This document shows, piece by piece, positions 25,550 through 34,131 of a DNA stretch of 64,000 nt. How positions within the stretch are numbered: position 1 is the first letter of the stretch; every line of letters starts with the position of its first letter. This DNA comes from Candidatus Latescibacterota bacterium (GTDB taxonomy: Bacteria > Latescibacterota > UBA2968 > UBA8231): positions 27,636 to 91,635 of the forward strand of contig JAJEFJ010000066.1 in NCBI GenBank assembly GCA_022820485.1. Direction: 5' to 3'. The position numbers and the translations under genes are program-made. The notes beneath the pieces were generated by a model. The model worked only from the letters and a program-made list of their open reading frames with translations. It had not been told where the DNA came from and ran no database searches.

Positions 25550-26584
25550 ATGCCTTCTTCGATGACCAGTCGCGAGCGCGTCCTCGCCGCCCTCGCCCGC
25601 CAGCCTGTGGACCGCACCCCGCTCTGCAACCCAACCTCGGTGGCCACCGTCGAATTAATGGACCTCGTCGATGCCCCCTTTCCCGCAGCAAACCGCGAGC
25701 CCGAGCTCATGGCGCGGCTGGCCGCCACCGGCTACACCGAGTTGGGCTTTGACACCATCATGCCGGTCTTCACCATCATTCAAGAGTCCTCGGCCCTCGG
25801 GTGCAAAATCCAGTGGGAGCAAAAGGACAACTGGCCCACCGTCCGCATGAGCGAGCCAATCTGGCACGAACCAGACGACATCAAAATCCCCGCCGACCTC
25901 TGCACCCACCCCGACACGGCCTGCGTCACCGAAGCAATCAAAATTCTGCGCAAGGAATACGGCGACGAAGTCGCCATCGTCGGCAAGACCATGGGGCCTT
26001 GGTCGCTGGGCTACCACTGCTTTGGAGTCGAGCCTTTTCTGCTGCTGTCGCTCGACGACCCCGGCGAGACCAAGCTCTGCCTAGATCGCATGAAGGAGAT
26101 CACGATTGAATTCGGCCAAGCGCAGATCGAAGCCGGTGCCGACGCTCTGTGCCTGCCCGACCACGCCACCGGCGACCTCGTCAGCGGCGAGTACTACGAG
26201 CGCTACCTGCGCGACTTGCACATCGAGTTTGCCGAGCGGCTTTCGGTGCCCATCATCCTCCACATCTGCGGCCGCACGGTTGACCGCATGGAGTACATCG
26301 CCCAAACCGGCATGGCGGCCTTCCACTTCGATTCCAAGAACACGCCCGAGGAATCCACCCAAATCATGCGCGATCGCATCTCATTAGTAGGCAACATCAA
26401 CAACCCCGAGACTCTTTTTTCTAAAGGGCCGGAAGTCGTCGGTGCCGAAGTCGTGCGCAACCTCGAAGCCGGCGTCCAACTCATCGGCCCAGAGTGCGCC
26501 ATCCCCTTGCAGACTTCCATCGAAAACCTCAAGGCCATTCCCCGCACGGTACAAGAGTGGCACCGCGACCAAGCGCACAACTAA
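25550..26584 (+). CDS. UroD-type (MtaA/CmuA family) corrinoid methyltransferase
   Basis: 344 residues, uroporphyrinogen decarboxylase fold. The MtaA/MtbA zinc motif His-X-Cys-Xn-Cys is present as H238-I-C240 (ILHICGRTVD) and C316 (GPECAIPLQ), which separates it from true heme-pathway UroD. Such enzymes move methyl groups between a substrate or thiol and a corrinoid protein. The immediately downstream gene is a corrinoid protein, so this is probably the substrate-side methyltransferase, as in CmuA; the methyl donor is unknown. AAGGAG precedes the ATG. It belongs to the operon controlled at 24833. Confidence 0.88.
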   Translation: MPSSMTSRERVLAALARQPVDRTPLCNPTSVATVELMDLVDAPFPAANREPELMARLAATGYTELGFDTIMPVFTIIQESSALGCKIQWEQKDNWPTVRMSEPIWHEPDDIKIPADLCTHPDTACVTEAIKILRKEYGDEVAIVGKTMGPWSLGYHCFGVEPFLLLSLDDPGETKLCLDRMKEITIEFGQAQIEAGADALCLPDHATGDLVSGEYYERYLRDLHIEFAERLSVPIILHICGRTVDRMEYIAQTGMAAFHFDSKNTPEESTQIMRDRISLVGNINNPETLFSKGPEVVGAEVVRNLEAGVQLIGPECAIPLQTSIENLKAIPRTVQEWHRDQAHN

Positions 26585-26600
26585 AAGAATGAGATCATAA

Positions 26601-27350
26601 ATGGCAGACATTACCGACATCGCCAATGAATTTATCCGCGACGAGATCGAAGAGTTTATCGAGCGCGACGAGGAACGCGAGCGCATCATCGGCATCTTTG
26701 CCCAAGCCAGCGAGCAAATGCAGAACATCGCCGCGGCCCTCATCGATGGCGACCATCTAACGGTTGACGAGCTGACCGGCCAAGCCATTGCTGCGGGCGT
26801 GGAAGCCCTCGAAGTCATGGACGATGGGCTGATCTCCGGCATGGCCATCGTCGGCATCAAATTCCGCGAAAACTTCATCTTCGTCCCCGAAGTGTTGGCT
26901 TGCGCCCGCGCCATGAAAGCTGGCATGACCCACATCGAACCTATTCTCTCGGCCTCGGGCGTCGAGCCCATCGGCATTGTGATAATGGGCACGGTCAAGG
27001 GCGATCTCCACGACATCGGCAAAAACTTGTGCATTATGATGCTGCGCGGGGCCGGTTTCGTCGTCCACGACCTCGGCGTGGATACCTCCGAAGACGATTT
27101 CATCGATGCCGTCGAAGAGCACGAAGCCCCGCTCTTGGGCATGTCGGCCCTGTTGACCACCACCATGCCCAACATGGGCAAGACCATCGAGGCTTTCATC
27201 GACGCCGACTTGCGCGACGATGTCAAAATCATGGTCGGCGGCGCGCCCGTGACCCAGGAATTTGCCGACGACATGGGCGCCGACGGCTACGGCAAGGACG
27301 CCCTCGCCTGCGTGGCCTTGGCCAAGGACTTGCTGGATGAGGATACATAA
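26601..27350 (+). CDS. Methyltransferase cognate corrinoid (B12-binding) protein
   Basis: 249 residues. A helical cap domain (~40-125) precedes a Rossmann B12 domain with the base-off/His-on motif D135-x-H137-x-x-G140 (GDLHDIGKN) and the later GGAPVTQEFADDMGADGYG nucleotide-tail loop. It carries the methyl group on cobalt between the UroD-type enzyme and a tetrahydrofolate methyltransferase. It is about 30 residues longer at the N-terminus than MtaC/MtbC-type proteins (acidic FIERDEERERIIG). It lies 16 nt after the methyltransferase gene. Confidence 0.95.
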   Translation: MADITDIANEFIRDEIEEFIERDEERERIIGIFAQASEQMQNIAAALIDGDHLTVDELTGQAIAAGVEALEVMDDGLISGMAIVGIKFRENFIFVPEVLACARAMKAGMTHIEPILSASGVEPIGIVIMGTVKGDLHDIGKNLCIMMLRGAGFVVHDLGVDTSEDDFIDAVEEHEAPLLGMSALLTTTMPNMGKTIEAFIDADLRDDVKIMVGGAPVTQEFADDMGADGYGKDALACVALAKDLLDEDT

Positions 27351-27399
27351 TGAGGTTAGGGGTTGTGGCCTCTCCCGCAGTAATGGAACATTTTGATAC

Positions 27400-27543
27400 A
27401 TGCTAGATTTGAATGATCTTGGTAATGGCCTCCCAGCTATCACACCGAGCTTCGGCATGTCACTGGCAGAGGCTGGAGGTGTATGTTTGGAATCACAGGG
27501 CAGCAGATCAACCGATCCGACGGGACCTTACCATCGTATGTAA
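27400..27543 (+). pseudogene. Truncated 47-residue ORF, degenerate partner of the TPR gene
   Basis: A 47-codon ORF starting ATG 27400. The stretch AITPSFGMSLAEAGGVCLES resembles, from memory, the N-terminus of a ~120-residue uncharacterised family usually encoded directly upstream of TPR genes like the next one. The expected middle and C-terminus are missing: after 'SQG' the reading becomes unrelated and stops. Probably a deleted or frameshifted remnant. Family recognition is from recall and needs a search. The rest of the 27351-27586 gap shows no other gene. Confidence 0.45.
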
Positions 27544-27586
27544 TCGTAGTTGAGTTTGGACAACCCCTTGCTGAGGTTCAAGAAAA

Positions 27587-28225
27587 ATGAGTGTTCGCGA
27601 TTCCCACAATAAGGCTATGGAGTTTGCCGAACGCGCCTTTGTAGTACGAGTGCAAGGCAACATAGAAGAATCTACCAAACTTTTCGAGAAAGCATTGGAG
27701 AATGAACTTGCGGCGATCTCCGAATTAGAAGCAGAGGGGCGAGTCGAACCGACGTACTCAGTACTGCATCGCAGCGCTGGTACGTTGGCGTTAGACTGCA
27801 ACCAGCCCCGGAAAGCCGAGCAAATCGCAACCAAAGCACTCGCCCAAGATCCACCCCAAGAGATCGCAGACGAATTACGTGAGCTTCTGCATCGAATATT
27901 CTCGTTCTTAACAGATCAAAAACGCACCATCCCGCCCACGCATCCCGGAGCGATGCTAAGAGAAGATTTTCTCTCCGACTACGCCTTGACGGCGGACTCT
28001 TTGGCCGATGAGTTGGGCGAATCTCGACAGACTATCCGCGAACTATTGCAAGAGCAGTGCTCTATTTCGTCCATCATGGCCCTAAAACTATCCCGTTTAT
28101 TCAGGAACTCTCCTGAGTTTTGGCTGAGCGCCCAACACGCCAGAGATCTTTGGGAGTTGGAGCAGCAATATCGAGACGAATTGGCTCAGATCGAGCCATT
28201 GCCACTATACACTTCTGAGCGATAA
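27587..28225 (+). CDS. TPR-like protein fused to a HigA-type antitoxin HTH domain
   Basis: 212 residues. The N-terminal ~100 (HNKAMEFAERAFVVRVQGN, PTYSVLHRSAGTLALDCNQP, AEQIATKALAQDPP) match a small TPR-like family normally about 90 residues long. From ~115 the protein becomes a HigA/VapI-type XRE antitoxin (PPTHPGAMLREDFLSDYALT, SRQTIRELLQEQCSISSIMA, LFRNSPEFWLSAQHARDLW). No higB toxin is next to it. The joining of the two families, and its place inside the corrinoid operon, suggest insertion and gene fusion. Base composition is less GC-rich than the flanking genes. Function unknown; DNA binding is likely. Confidence 0.8.
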   Translation: MSVRDSHNKAMEFAERAFVVRVQGNIEESTKLFEKALENELAAISELEAEGRVEPTYSVLHRSAGTLALDCNQPRKAEQIATKALAQDPPQEIADELRELLHRIFSFLTDQKRTIPPTHPGAMLREDFLSDYALTADSLADELGESRQTIRELLQEQCSISSIMALKLSRLFRNSPEFWLSAQHARDLWELEQQYRDELAQIEPLPLYTSER

Positions 28226-28239
28226 CGACGCCTTCGTCC

Positions 28240-30117
28240 ATGACCCAAATCGACCCCCAAGAATACCAAAAGAGCCTCGACCGCCTGTCGGGCATCCTCG
28301 CGGGCATCGCCACCCATGCCGACGTGCAGGCGACCTTCCGCTGCCCGTACAAGAACCGCTTCGACCAATGCACCGCCCACTTTGGCTGCCGCAACCAGCG
28401 CAAGCCAAAAGAGCCGGGCGGGCTGTTCCAGTGCGGCAGCGACGACCAACTCGACTACCGCTCGGCCTGGGAGATGGAGCAACGCCCAGCCACACCCGGT
28501 CGCGGGCAAATCCGCTGCGACGGCACCTCCTACCCGCTATCGACCGGCGGCACCCTCTTCGACTACGCGGATCAACTCGGTGCCCGGGTACCCACCTCCT
28601 GCGGACGCACCGGTCACTGCCACGAGTGCATCGTCGAAGTCACAAGCGGCGCACAAGCCCTCAGTGCGCCAACGCCGGCCGAAGACTTCCTCGGCGGTGA
28701 GTTCCGGCTCGCCTGTCAGGCCAAAGTCGAAGACGCCGATGTCGATATCGAATTCGCACCGCTTTTTCGCACGCCCCGGATACTGACCCAGACCGTGGAT
28801 CGATCCGCCGAGATCGACCCAGTAGTCCAGCGGCGCGGGCAAACCATCTACTACGGCGACGAGGAAATCGACCAATACCGCGGCCACCTCTACGGCTTAG
28901 CCATCGACTTGGGCACCACCACCATTGTCCTCGACTTAGTCGATCTGGAGACGGGCGAGAGCGTGCATTTGAGCGCGTTTGAAAACCCGCAGCGCTTTGG
29001 CGGCAGCGACATCATGCACCGCATCTCCTACGACGGGCAACACCCTGGCGAACTGCGCCAAGCCTTGGTCAAGGCGCTCAACCACGAGATCGCAGACCTC
29101 TGCCGACGCGGCGGCTTTGTGCGGCAGGAGATTTACGAGATAGCAGTCGCCGGCAACTCGACGATGCGCGACATCCTCTTCCGCCTCGACGTGCAGAGCA
29201 TCGGCCAAAAGCCCTATAAATCGCGCATTGAGCACGAATACCTAAGCGGCGAACGCACCGCGACCAGCCTAGTCGAAAAGACCCGCCGCCTCGGCCTAAG
29301 GGCCAATCCCAAAGCGCGCGCGTACTCGCTGCCGCTGATCGCCAGCCACGTCGGCGCAGACGTAGCCGCCGACTTAGTCGCCGTCGATATGGACCTTTCC
29401 AGCGAGAGCGCGATGCTAGTCGATGTGGGCACCAACACCGAAGTCGTCGTCGCCCACCAAGGCCGCCTCGTCGCGGCCTCTTGCCCGGCCGGCCCGGCCT
29501 TTGAAGGCGGCGGCATCACCTATGGTATGCCCGGTTGCGACGGGGCCATTGAGTCCATCGGCTGGGACGGTACGCGCTGGCAGTGGGAAACTATCGGTGA
29601 CACCGCGCCGGCGGGCCTGTGCGGCTCTGGGCTAATCGACCTCCTCGCCGAGTTGCGCTGCCACGACTTGATGACTCCCAAAGGCGTCTTCGCCGACAAA
29701 AAGCGTCAATTTGAGCTAGTCCCCGAGCGCGGCATCACCTTCTCGCGCCTCGACGCTTCAAACCTCGCCCAAGCCAAAGCCGCCAATTTCTGCGGCCAGT
29801 ACATCGTCTTGCGGACCTTGGGCCTGAACCCGGGCGACGTGCAACAGCTTTACCTCGCCGGTGGCTTTGCCAACTACGTCGATGTCCAAGCCGCCATCGA
29901 CATCGGCTTTTTGGCCCCCGTGCCCACCGCCCGCATCGCCAAGGTGGGTAATGCCGCCGTCCAAGGGGCGCGCGAAGTACTCCTTTCGGCCAGCAAACGC
30001 GCCCGCATCGAAGCGCTGGCCAAGCGCATTGAGCACGTCGAATTAGAGACGACCCCCGACTTTTTTGAACTCTTCGTCGAGGGCTGCCAATTCAAACCCA
30101 TGCCCGCCGCACTTTAG
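28240..30117 (+). CDS. ASKHA-domain corrinoid activation protein with 2Fe-2S ferredoxin domain
   Basis: 625 residues. Residues 1-~70 are an unusual extension with four Cys (C35, C44, C50, C65). Residues ~85-165 form a plant-type ferredoxin with C121, C127, C130 and C159. The remainder is the DUF4445/ASKHA ATPase (AIDLGTTTIVLDLVDL, AVAGNSTMRDILFRLD, LVDVGTNTEVVVAHQG, FANYVDVQAAIDIG). Such RACE proteins reduce inactive Co(II) corrinoid back to Co(I) using ATP. The context with a corrinoid protein fits fully. It starts 14 nt after the TPR-HigA gene and 2 nt before the MTHFR gene. Confidence 0.93.
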   Translation: MTQIDPQEYQKSLDRLSGILAGIATHADVQATFRCPYKNRFDQCTAHFGCRNQRKPKEPGGLFQCGSDDQLDYRSAWEMEQRPATPGRGQIRCDGTSYPLSTGGTLFDYADQLGARVPTSCGRTGHCHECIVEVTSGAQALSAPTPAEDFLGGEFRLACQAKVEDADVDIEFAPLFRTPRILTQTVDRSAEIDPVVQRRGQTIYYGDEEIDQYRGHLYGLAIDLGTTTIVLDLVDLETGESVHLSAFENPQRFGGSDIMHRISYDGQHPGELRQALVKALNHEIADLCRRGGFVRQEIYEIAVAGNSTMRDILFRLDVQSIGQKPYKSRIEHEYLSGERTATSLVEKTRRLGLRANPKARAYSLPLIASHVGADVAADLVAVDMDLSSESAMLVDVGTNTEVVVAHQGRLVAASCPAGPAFEGGGITYGMPGCDGAIESIGWDGTRWQWETIGDTAPAGLCGSGLIDLLAELRCHDLMTPKGVFADKKRQFELVPERGITFSRLDASNLAQAKAANFCGQYIVLRTLGLNPGDVQQLYLAGGFANYVDVQAAIDIGFLAPVPTARIAKVGNAAVQGAREVLLSASKRARIEALAKRIEHVELETTPDFFELFVEGCQFKPMPAAL

Positions 30118-30119
30118 CC

Positions 30120-31730
30120 ATGTCGCTGACCGCGCTCCATCCACCCGCCCGCTACTCGGGTGCCTGGCAGAAGAAACCCCTGCGCCACCTGCTCGAAACC
30201 ACCGACACCTTCGTCCACATCGTCGAGTTGGTGACCTCGCGGGGCTTAATCACCGAGCGCGACGGCCGCAAGGTCCTCGCCCTCGCCCGCCGCCTCGCCG
30301 AGCATCCGCAATTCCACGCTCTGAGCATCACCGACAACCCCGGGGGCAACGCCATGATCAACCCGGACACCCTCGGCACAGACCTGATCTCGCGCGGCCA
30401 AGACGTCATCATCCACCTTTCCTGCAAGGACTGGAACCGCAACGCGCTGCAAGGCCGCGCTTGGCAACTTGCCAGCGAGGGCTTCAACAACATCCTCGCC
30501 CTGTCTGGCGACTACCCCATCAGCGGCTATCAAGGCACGGCCGGCGGGGTCTTCGACCTCGATTCGGTCAGCCTGCTCGAAATGTTCGCCGCCATGAACG
30601 CTGGGCTGAAAATGAAAAAGGGCAAGCGGACCCAGCGCATGGAGGCCACGGATTTTTATCTTGGGGCCGTAGTCAATAACCACAAGCGCTACGAGCGCGA
30701 GGTCATGCCCCAATACTTCAAGCTGGCCAAAAAAATCCACGTCGGCGCGGCTTTTGTCATCAGCCAGATCGGCTACGACGCGCGCAAGCAGGACGAGTTG
30801 CTCAAATACATGGCCTTGTGTGGTCTCGAGGTCCCGGTCATCGCCAACGTGTATGTGCTCTCGCGGCCGACGGCGCGCTTCTTCCACAAGGGCCACATTC
30901 CCGGAGTTGAAGTCACCGACGAACTGATGGCCGTCGTCGAAAAGCAGGCCCAAGCCAACGACAAGGGTCGGGCGTTCTTTTTGGAGTTGGCCGCCAAGCA
31001 GTGCGCCATCGCCAAGGGTCTCGGCTACCGGGGGGCTTATCTCGGCGGGCACCTGCAATACGGCGACTACGAAAAAATCCTCGCGCTCGCCGCGACCTAC
31101 TCGGAAGACGACTGGCGCGATTTTGCCGTGGAACTCTGCTTTTCCTTTGCCGACGAATTCTACTTTTTTGAACCCCAGGGCGACACCGGTCTCAGTTCTA
31201 CTACTATCAACCGCGCGTACCTCGCCTCCAAGGAGCAAGCCGCCCTCCGCCAAGCGCGCGGCCACCTGCCGCTGAGCTACAAGGTAAATCGCCGCATCCA
31301 CGATCAAGTTTTTGCGCCCGAGAGCGCGGGCTTTCGCACTGGCGCTCATCTCGCCCGCGCTCTAGCCGAGCACCCCAAGGCCGCCAAGCTCTTCCACGCG
31401 GCCGAGCACGCGCTCAAAATCGCTGCTTTTGACTGCCGCGACTGCGGCGACTGCTCGCTGCCGGACATCGCCTATTTGTGCCCGGAATCGCAGTGCGTCA
31501 AAAACCAGCGCAACGGCCCCTGCGGTGGCACGCGCCAAGGCAAGTGCGAAGTCGGCGACAAGGACTGCATTTGGGCGCGTGCGTACGACCGCCTCAAAGC
31601 CTATGGCGAAGAGGAACAAATGCTCGGCGACGCAGCCGTTATCAAGGACGCAGCCTTACAGGGCACTAGTGCCTGGACCAACGCCTTTTTGCAAAAAGAT
31701 CACAACGGGAAAAAGGAAGATTCGCAGTAA
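30120..31730 (+). CDS. Methylenetetrahydrofolate reductase with C-terminal cysteine-rich domain
   Basis: 536 residues. The N-terminal ~300 form a MetF-type TIM barrel (HALSITDNPGGNAMINPDTL; NNILALSGDYPISGYQG). The C-terminal ~100 carry the MTHFR_C cysteine-rich motif (FDCRDCGDCSLPDIAYLCPE ... CVKNQRNGPCGGT ... GKCEVGDKDCIWARAYDR), typical of MTHFRs encoded with corrinoid methyltransferases. It likely oxidises methyl-THF to methylene-THF during methyl catabolism, although the reverse direction is possible. It begins 2 nt after the activator gene, so the two are translationally close. Confidence 0.93.
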   Translation: MSLTALHPPARYSGAWQKKPLRHLLETTDTFVHIVELVTSRGLITERDGRKVLALARRLAEHPQFHALSITDNPGGNAMINPDTLGTDLISRGQDVIIHLSCKDWNRNALQGRAWQLASEGFNNILALSGDYPISGYQGTAGGVFDLDSVSLLEMFAAMNAGLKMKKGKRTQRMEATDFYLGAVVNNHKRYEREVMPQYFKLAKKIHVGAAFVISQIGYDARKQDELLKYMALCGLEVPVIANVYVLSRPTARFFHKGHIPGVEVTDELMAVVEKQAQANDKGRAFFLELAAKQCAIAKGLGYRGAYLGGHLQYGDYEKILALAATYSEDDWRDFAVELCFSFADEFYFFEPQGDTGLSSTTINRAYLASKEQAALRQARGHLPLSYKVNRRIHDQVFAPESAGFRTGAHLARALAEHPKAAKLFHAAEHALKIAAFDCRDCGDCSLPDIAYLCPESQCVKNQRNGPCGGTRQGKCEVGDKDCIWARAYDRLKAYGEEEQMLGDAAVIKDAALQGTSAWTNAFLQKDHNGKKEDSQ

Positions 31731-31900
31731 TACTGCATTATCGACCATTCCGCTATATCCCGTGAAAACCCACCCGATAGGGCAGACAGTGGGCCGACAC
31801 GCAGGATCGACGTAGCACCAACCGTCAAATGATAAACATTGAAGAATAGATGGCAGCCATCCATCACCTCCGATTATCAGTCTCCAATCTAGATACTGCG

Positions 31901-34102
31901 ATGAGATTCTATTTCCTTCCCCTCAATCCCCTGTATCCGATCGTCCTGATCCTCGCGTCAGCCCTCGCTCCACCAACCTTTGCCGACGTGCGTCTGCCCA
32001 AGATATTCGGCGATCACATGGTATTACAGCGCGATAGCCCCCTGCCTATCTGGGGCTGGGCTGGGCCTGGCGAGCAGGTCATCGTCGAATTTCTCGGGCA
32101 AACTGACAGTACCAGTGCCAATGCACAGGGCGAGTGGAAGGTGGAATTGCCACCAGCCCAAGCCGGTGGCCCCCATGTGCTGACGGTGACAGGCACCAAC
32201 AGCATTGAACTGCAAAACGTGCTCGTCGGCGAAGTCTGGCTCTGCTCGGGGCAATCGAATATGGAAATGGGCGTCAGTCTCTGCCTCAACCCAGAAGCGG
32301 AGATCGCCGCAGCCAATCATCCACAAATCCGTCTCTTCCAGATTCCCAAAAAACTCAGCGCTGAACCACAAACGGACATCGAGGCCGATTGGAATCTCTG
32401 TACCCCGGAGACCATCGCCAAGGGCGGCTGGGGTGGGTTCTCGGCCGCCGCCTACTATTTCGGTCGCCACTTGCAGCACGAGCTCGACGTGCCCATCGGC
32501 TTGATTCAGTCAGCTTGGGGCGGCACCCGGATTGAACCTTGGATCCCTCCCGCTGGTTTTGCCGCAGTACCTGCTGTACACGACATCTACGAGCAACTAC
32601 AATTGCAAAACCCGCGCAGTGATCTGTACAAAGTGCGCTTAGGAGGCGTATTGGACGAAGTCGAAGCCTGGCTTAACGTCGCCCGCACGGCGCGACAAAG
32701 CGAAGAGCCGGTACCGAAAATGCCAACCTATCCCCCCGAACTCCTGCCGCCAAACGACCCGCAGCAACCCGCCGTGCTCTACAACGCCATGATCCACCCC
32801 CTCGTCCCCTTTGCGGTGCGCGGTGCCATCTGGTACCAAGGCGAGTCCAACCACACTGAGGGCATGCTCTACACGGAGAAAATGAAGGCGCTCATCGGGG
32901 GTTGGCGCGGCCTTTGGCCAAGTGGCGAGTTTCCGTTTTACTACGTGCAGATCGCCCCTTACTCCTATGGTGGCGAAGCATCTGACGTACTGCCCAAATT
33001 CTGGGAAGCGCAAACGGCCGCGCTGGAAATTCCCCACACCGGCATGGTCGTCATCCACGATGTCGGCGACCCCAATGATATCCACCCCAAAAACAAGCAG
33101 GAGGTCGGGCGGCGTTTGGCACTGGTCGCGCTGGCCAAGACCTATAACCAAGAAGTGATCTATTCAGGTCCGCTCTACCGTTCGATGCAGATCAAAGGCG
33201 ACAAAATGCACTTGCGCTTTGACCATGGCAGCGGCCTAAAAACACGCGACGGTGCAGCACCAGATCACTTTGCGGTGATCGACCAAAAACGCGGCGGATT
33301 CGTCAAAGCAAATGCTAAAATAGTAGGCGATGAGGTCGTAGTTTCAGCGCCGGGTGTTGCAAACCCCGTGGCCGTGCGCTTTGCCTGGCGCAAGCTGGCC
33401 GAACCTAACTTAGTCAACGCCACCGGCCTACCCGCCGCCCCATTCCGCGCCGGTGTCGTGCCCCAACGCGATCGGCTCGCAATGGAAGTGCCCGAAGCGG
33501 CAGACTATCACCTCGTGTACGACCTCGATCTGGCCAACCTCGGCGCGGATATCCACTACGACATCGACAATAGTGCTGCGATCATCTCGCCCTTTGACCG
33601 CATCGCCTACTTTGTGGAATTGCAACACAGTGATGGCGGAACGCGTTTTCTCTACGTTTCACTGGATGCCTTTACCGATGATCTCAAAATGATCGGCGTA
33701 CCCACCTTGGCCTCGGGGGCTCACTTCCAACAACCCGTCACCCGGATGAACATCTGGTCCAACACTGGCGTACACAACGGCATCGGCTTAGAAGAAGGCC
33801 ACATCGAATTCTGGCCCAATAACTACACCCCCGCCAACTCCTCTGCCGTGCCCAATGCCTCTCAGCATAGCTACGACTTTGGCGACCAGCCAATAGACCC
33901 CGCTGACGGCTATGGTAGTATGCAGATACACAACGCCACGACGGAACAGACGCTCTTTGCCATCAACCACTGGCGTCGAGGTGAACGCGCCGATATCGGC
34001 ATTGGCAATCGGGCGGATAAACACTCCGATTGGACTTTTGCCAGCAATGCACAAAGCTACTCTGCCAAAAGACTGCGAGTACTGGTGAGACTAGATCGGT
34101 GA
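31901..34102 (+). CDS. Sialate O-acetylesterase (SASA/DUF303 family)
   Basis: 733 residues from ATG 31901, which begins a signal peptide (MRFYFLPLNPLYPIVLILAS...TFA). The frame is open from ATG 31850. The SGNH-like esterase core has the nucleophile motif CSGQSNMEMG, WYQGESNHTEG and a late Asp/His region (NDIHPKNKQEVGRRL). A further ~190-residue C-terminal beta-rich domain follows. It removes O-acetyl groups from sialic acid or other acetylated glycans outside the cytoplasm. It lies between the corrinoid cluster and a minus-strand TonB receptor, suggesting a glycan-use role. The 51 extra upstream nt look like a fragment of another gene. Confidence 0.85.
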   Translation: MRFYFLPLNPLYPIVLILASALAPPTFADVRLPKIFGDHMVLQRDSPLPIWGWAGPGEQVIVEFLGQTDSTSANAQGEWKVELPPAQAGGPHVLTVTGTNSIELQNVLVGEVWLCSGQSNMEMGVSLCLNPEAEIAAANHPQIRLFQIPKKLSAEPQTDIEADWNLCTPETIAKGGWGGFSAAAYYFGRHLQHELDVPIGLIQSAWGGTRIEPWIPPAGFAAVPAVHDIYEQLQLQNPRSDLYKVRLGGVLDEVEAWLNVARTARQSEEPVPKMPTYPPELLPPNDPQQPAVLYNAMIHPLVPFAVRGAIWYQGESNHTEGMLYTEKMKALIGGWRGLWPSGEFPFYYVQIAPYSYGGEASDVLPKFWEAQTAALEIPHTGMVVIHDVGDPNDIHPKNKQEVGRRLALVALAKTYNQEVIYSGPLYRSMQIKGDKMHLRFDHGSGLKTRDGAAPDHFAVIDQKRGGFVKANAKIVGDEVVVSAPGVANPVAVRFAWRKLAEPNLVNATGLPAAPFRAGVVPQRDRLAMEVPEAADYHLVYDLDLANLGADIHYDIDNSAAIISPFDRIAYFVELQHSDGGTRFLYVSLDAFTDDLKMIGVPTLASGAHFQQPVTRMNIWSNTGVHNGIGLEEGHIEFWPNNYTPANSSAVPNASQHSYDFGDQPIDPADGYGSMQIHNATTEQTLFAINHWRRGERADIGIGNRADKHSDWTFASNAQSYSAKRLRVLVRLDR

Positions 34103-34131
34103 GCTGAAGACTTGGGGCTCTCGTCGTGCCA

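Noticed and set aside
26384..27274. 296-codon open frame antisense to the corrinoid protein gene
   Set aside because: Serine/methionine-rich shadow frame; the plus strand has the DxHxxG corrinoid motif.
30246..31349. 367-codon open frame antisense to the MTHFR gene
   Set aside because: It lies fully within a gene with conserved cysteine and TIM-barrel motifs, has no ribosome site and no recognisable domain.
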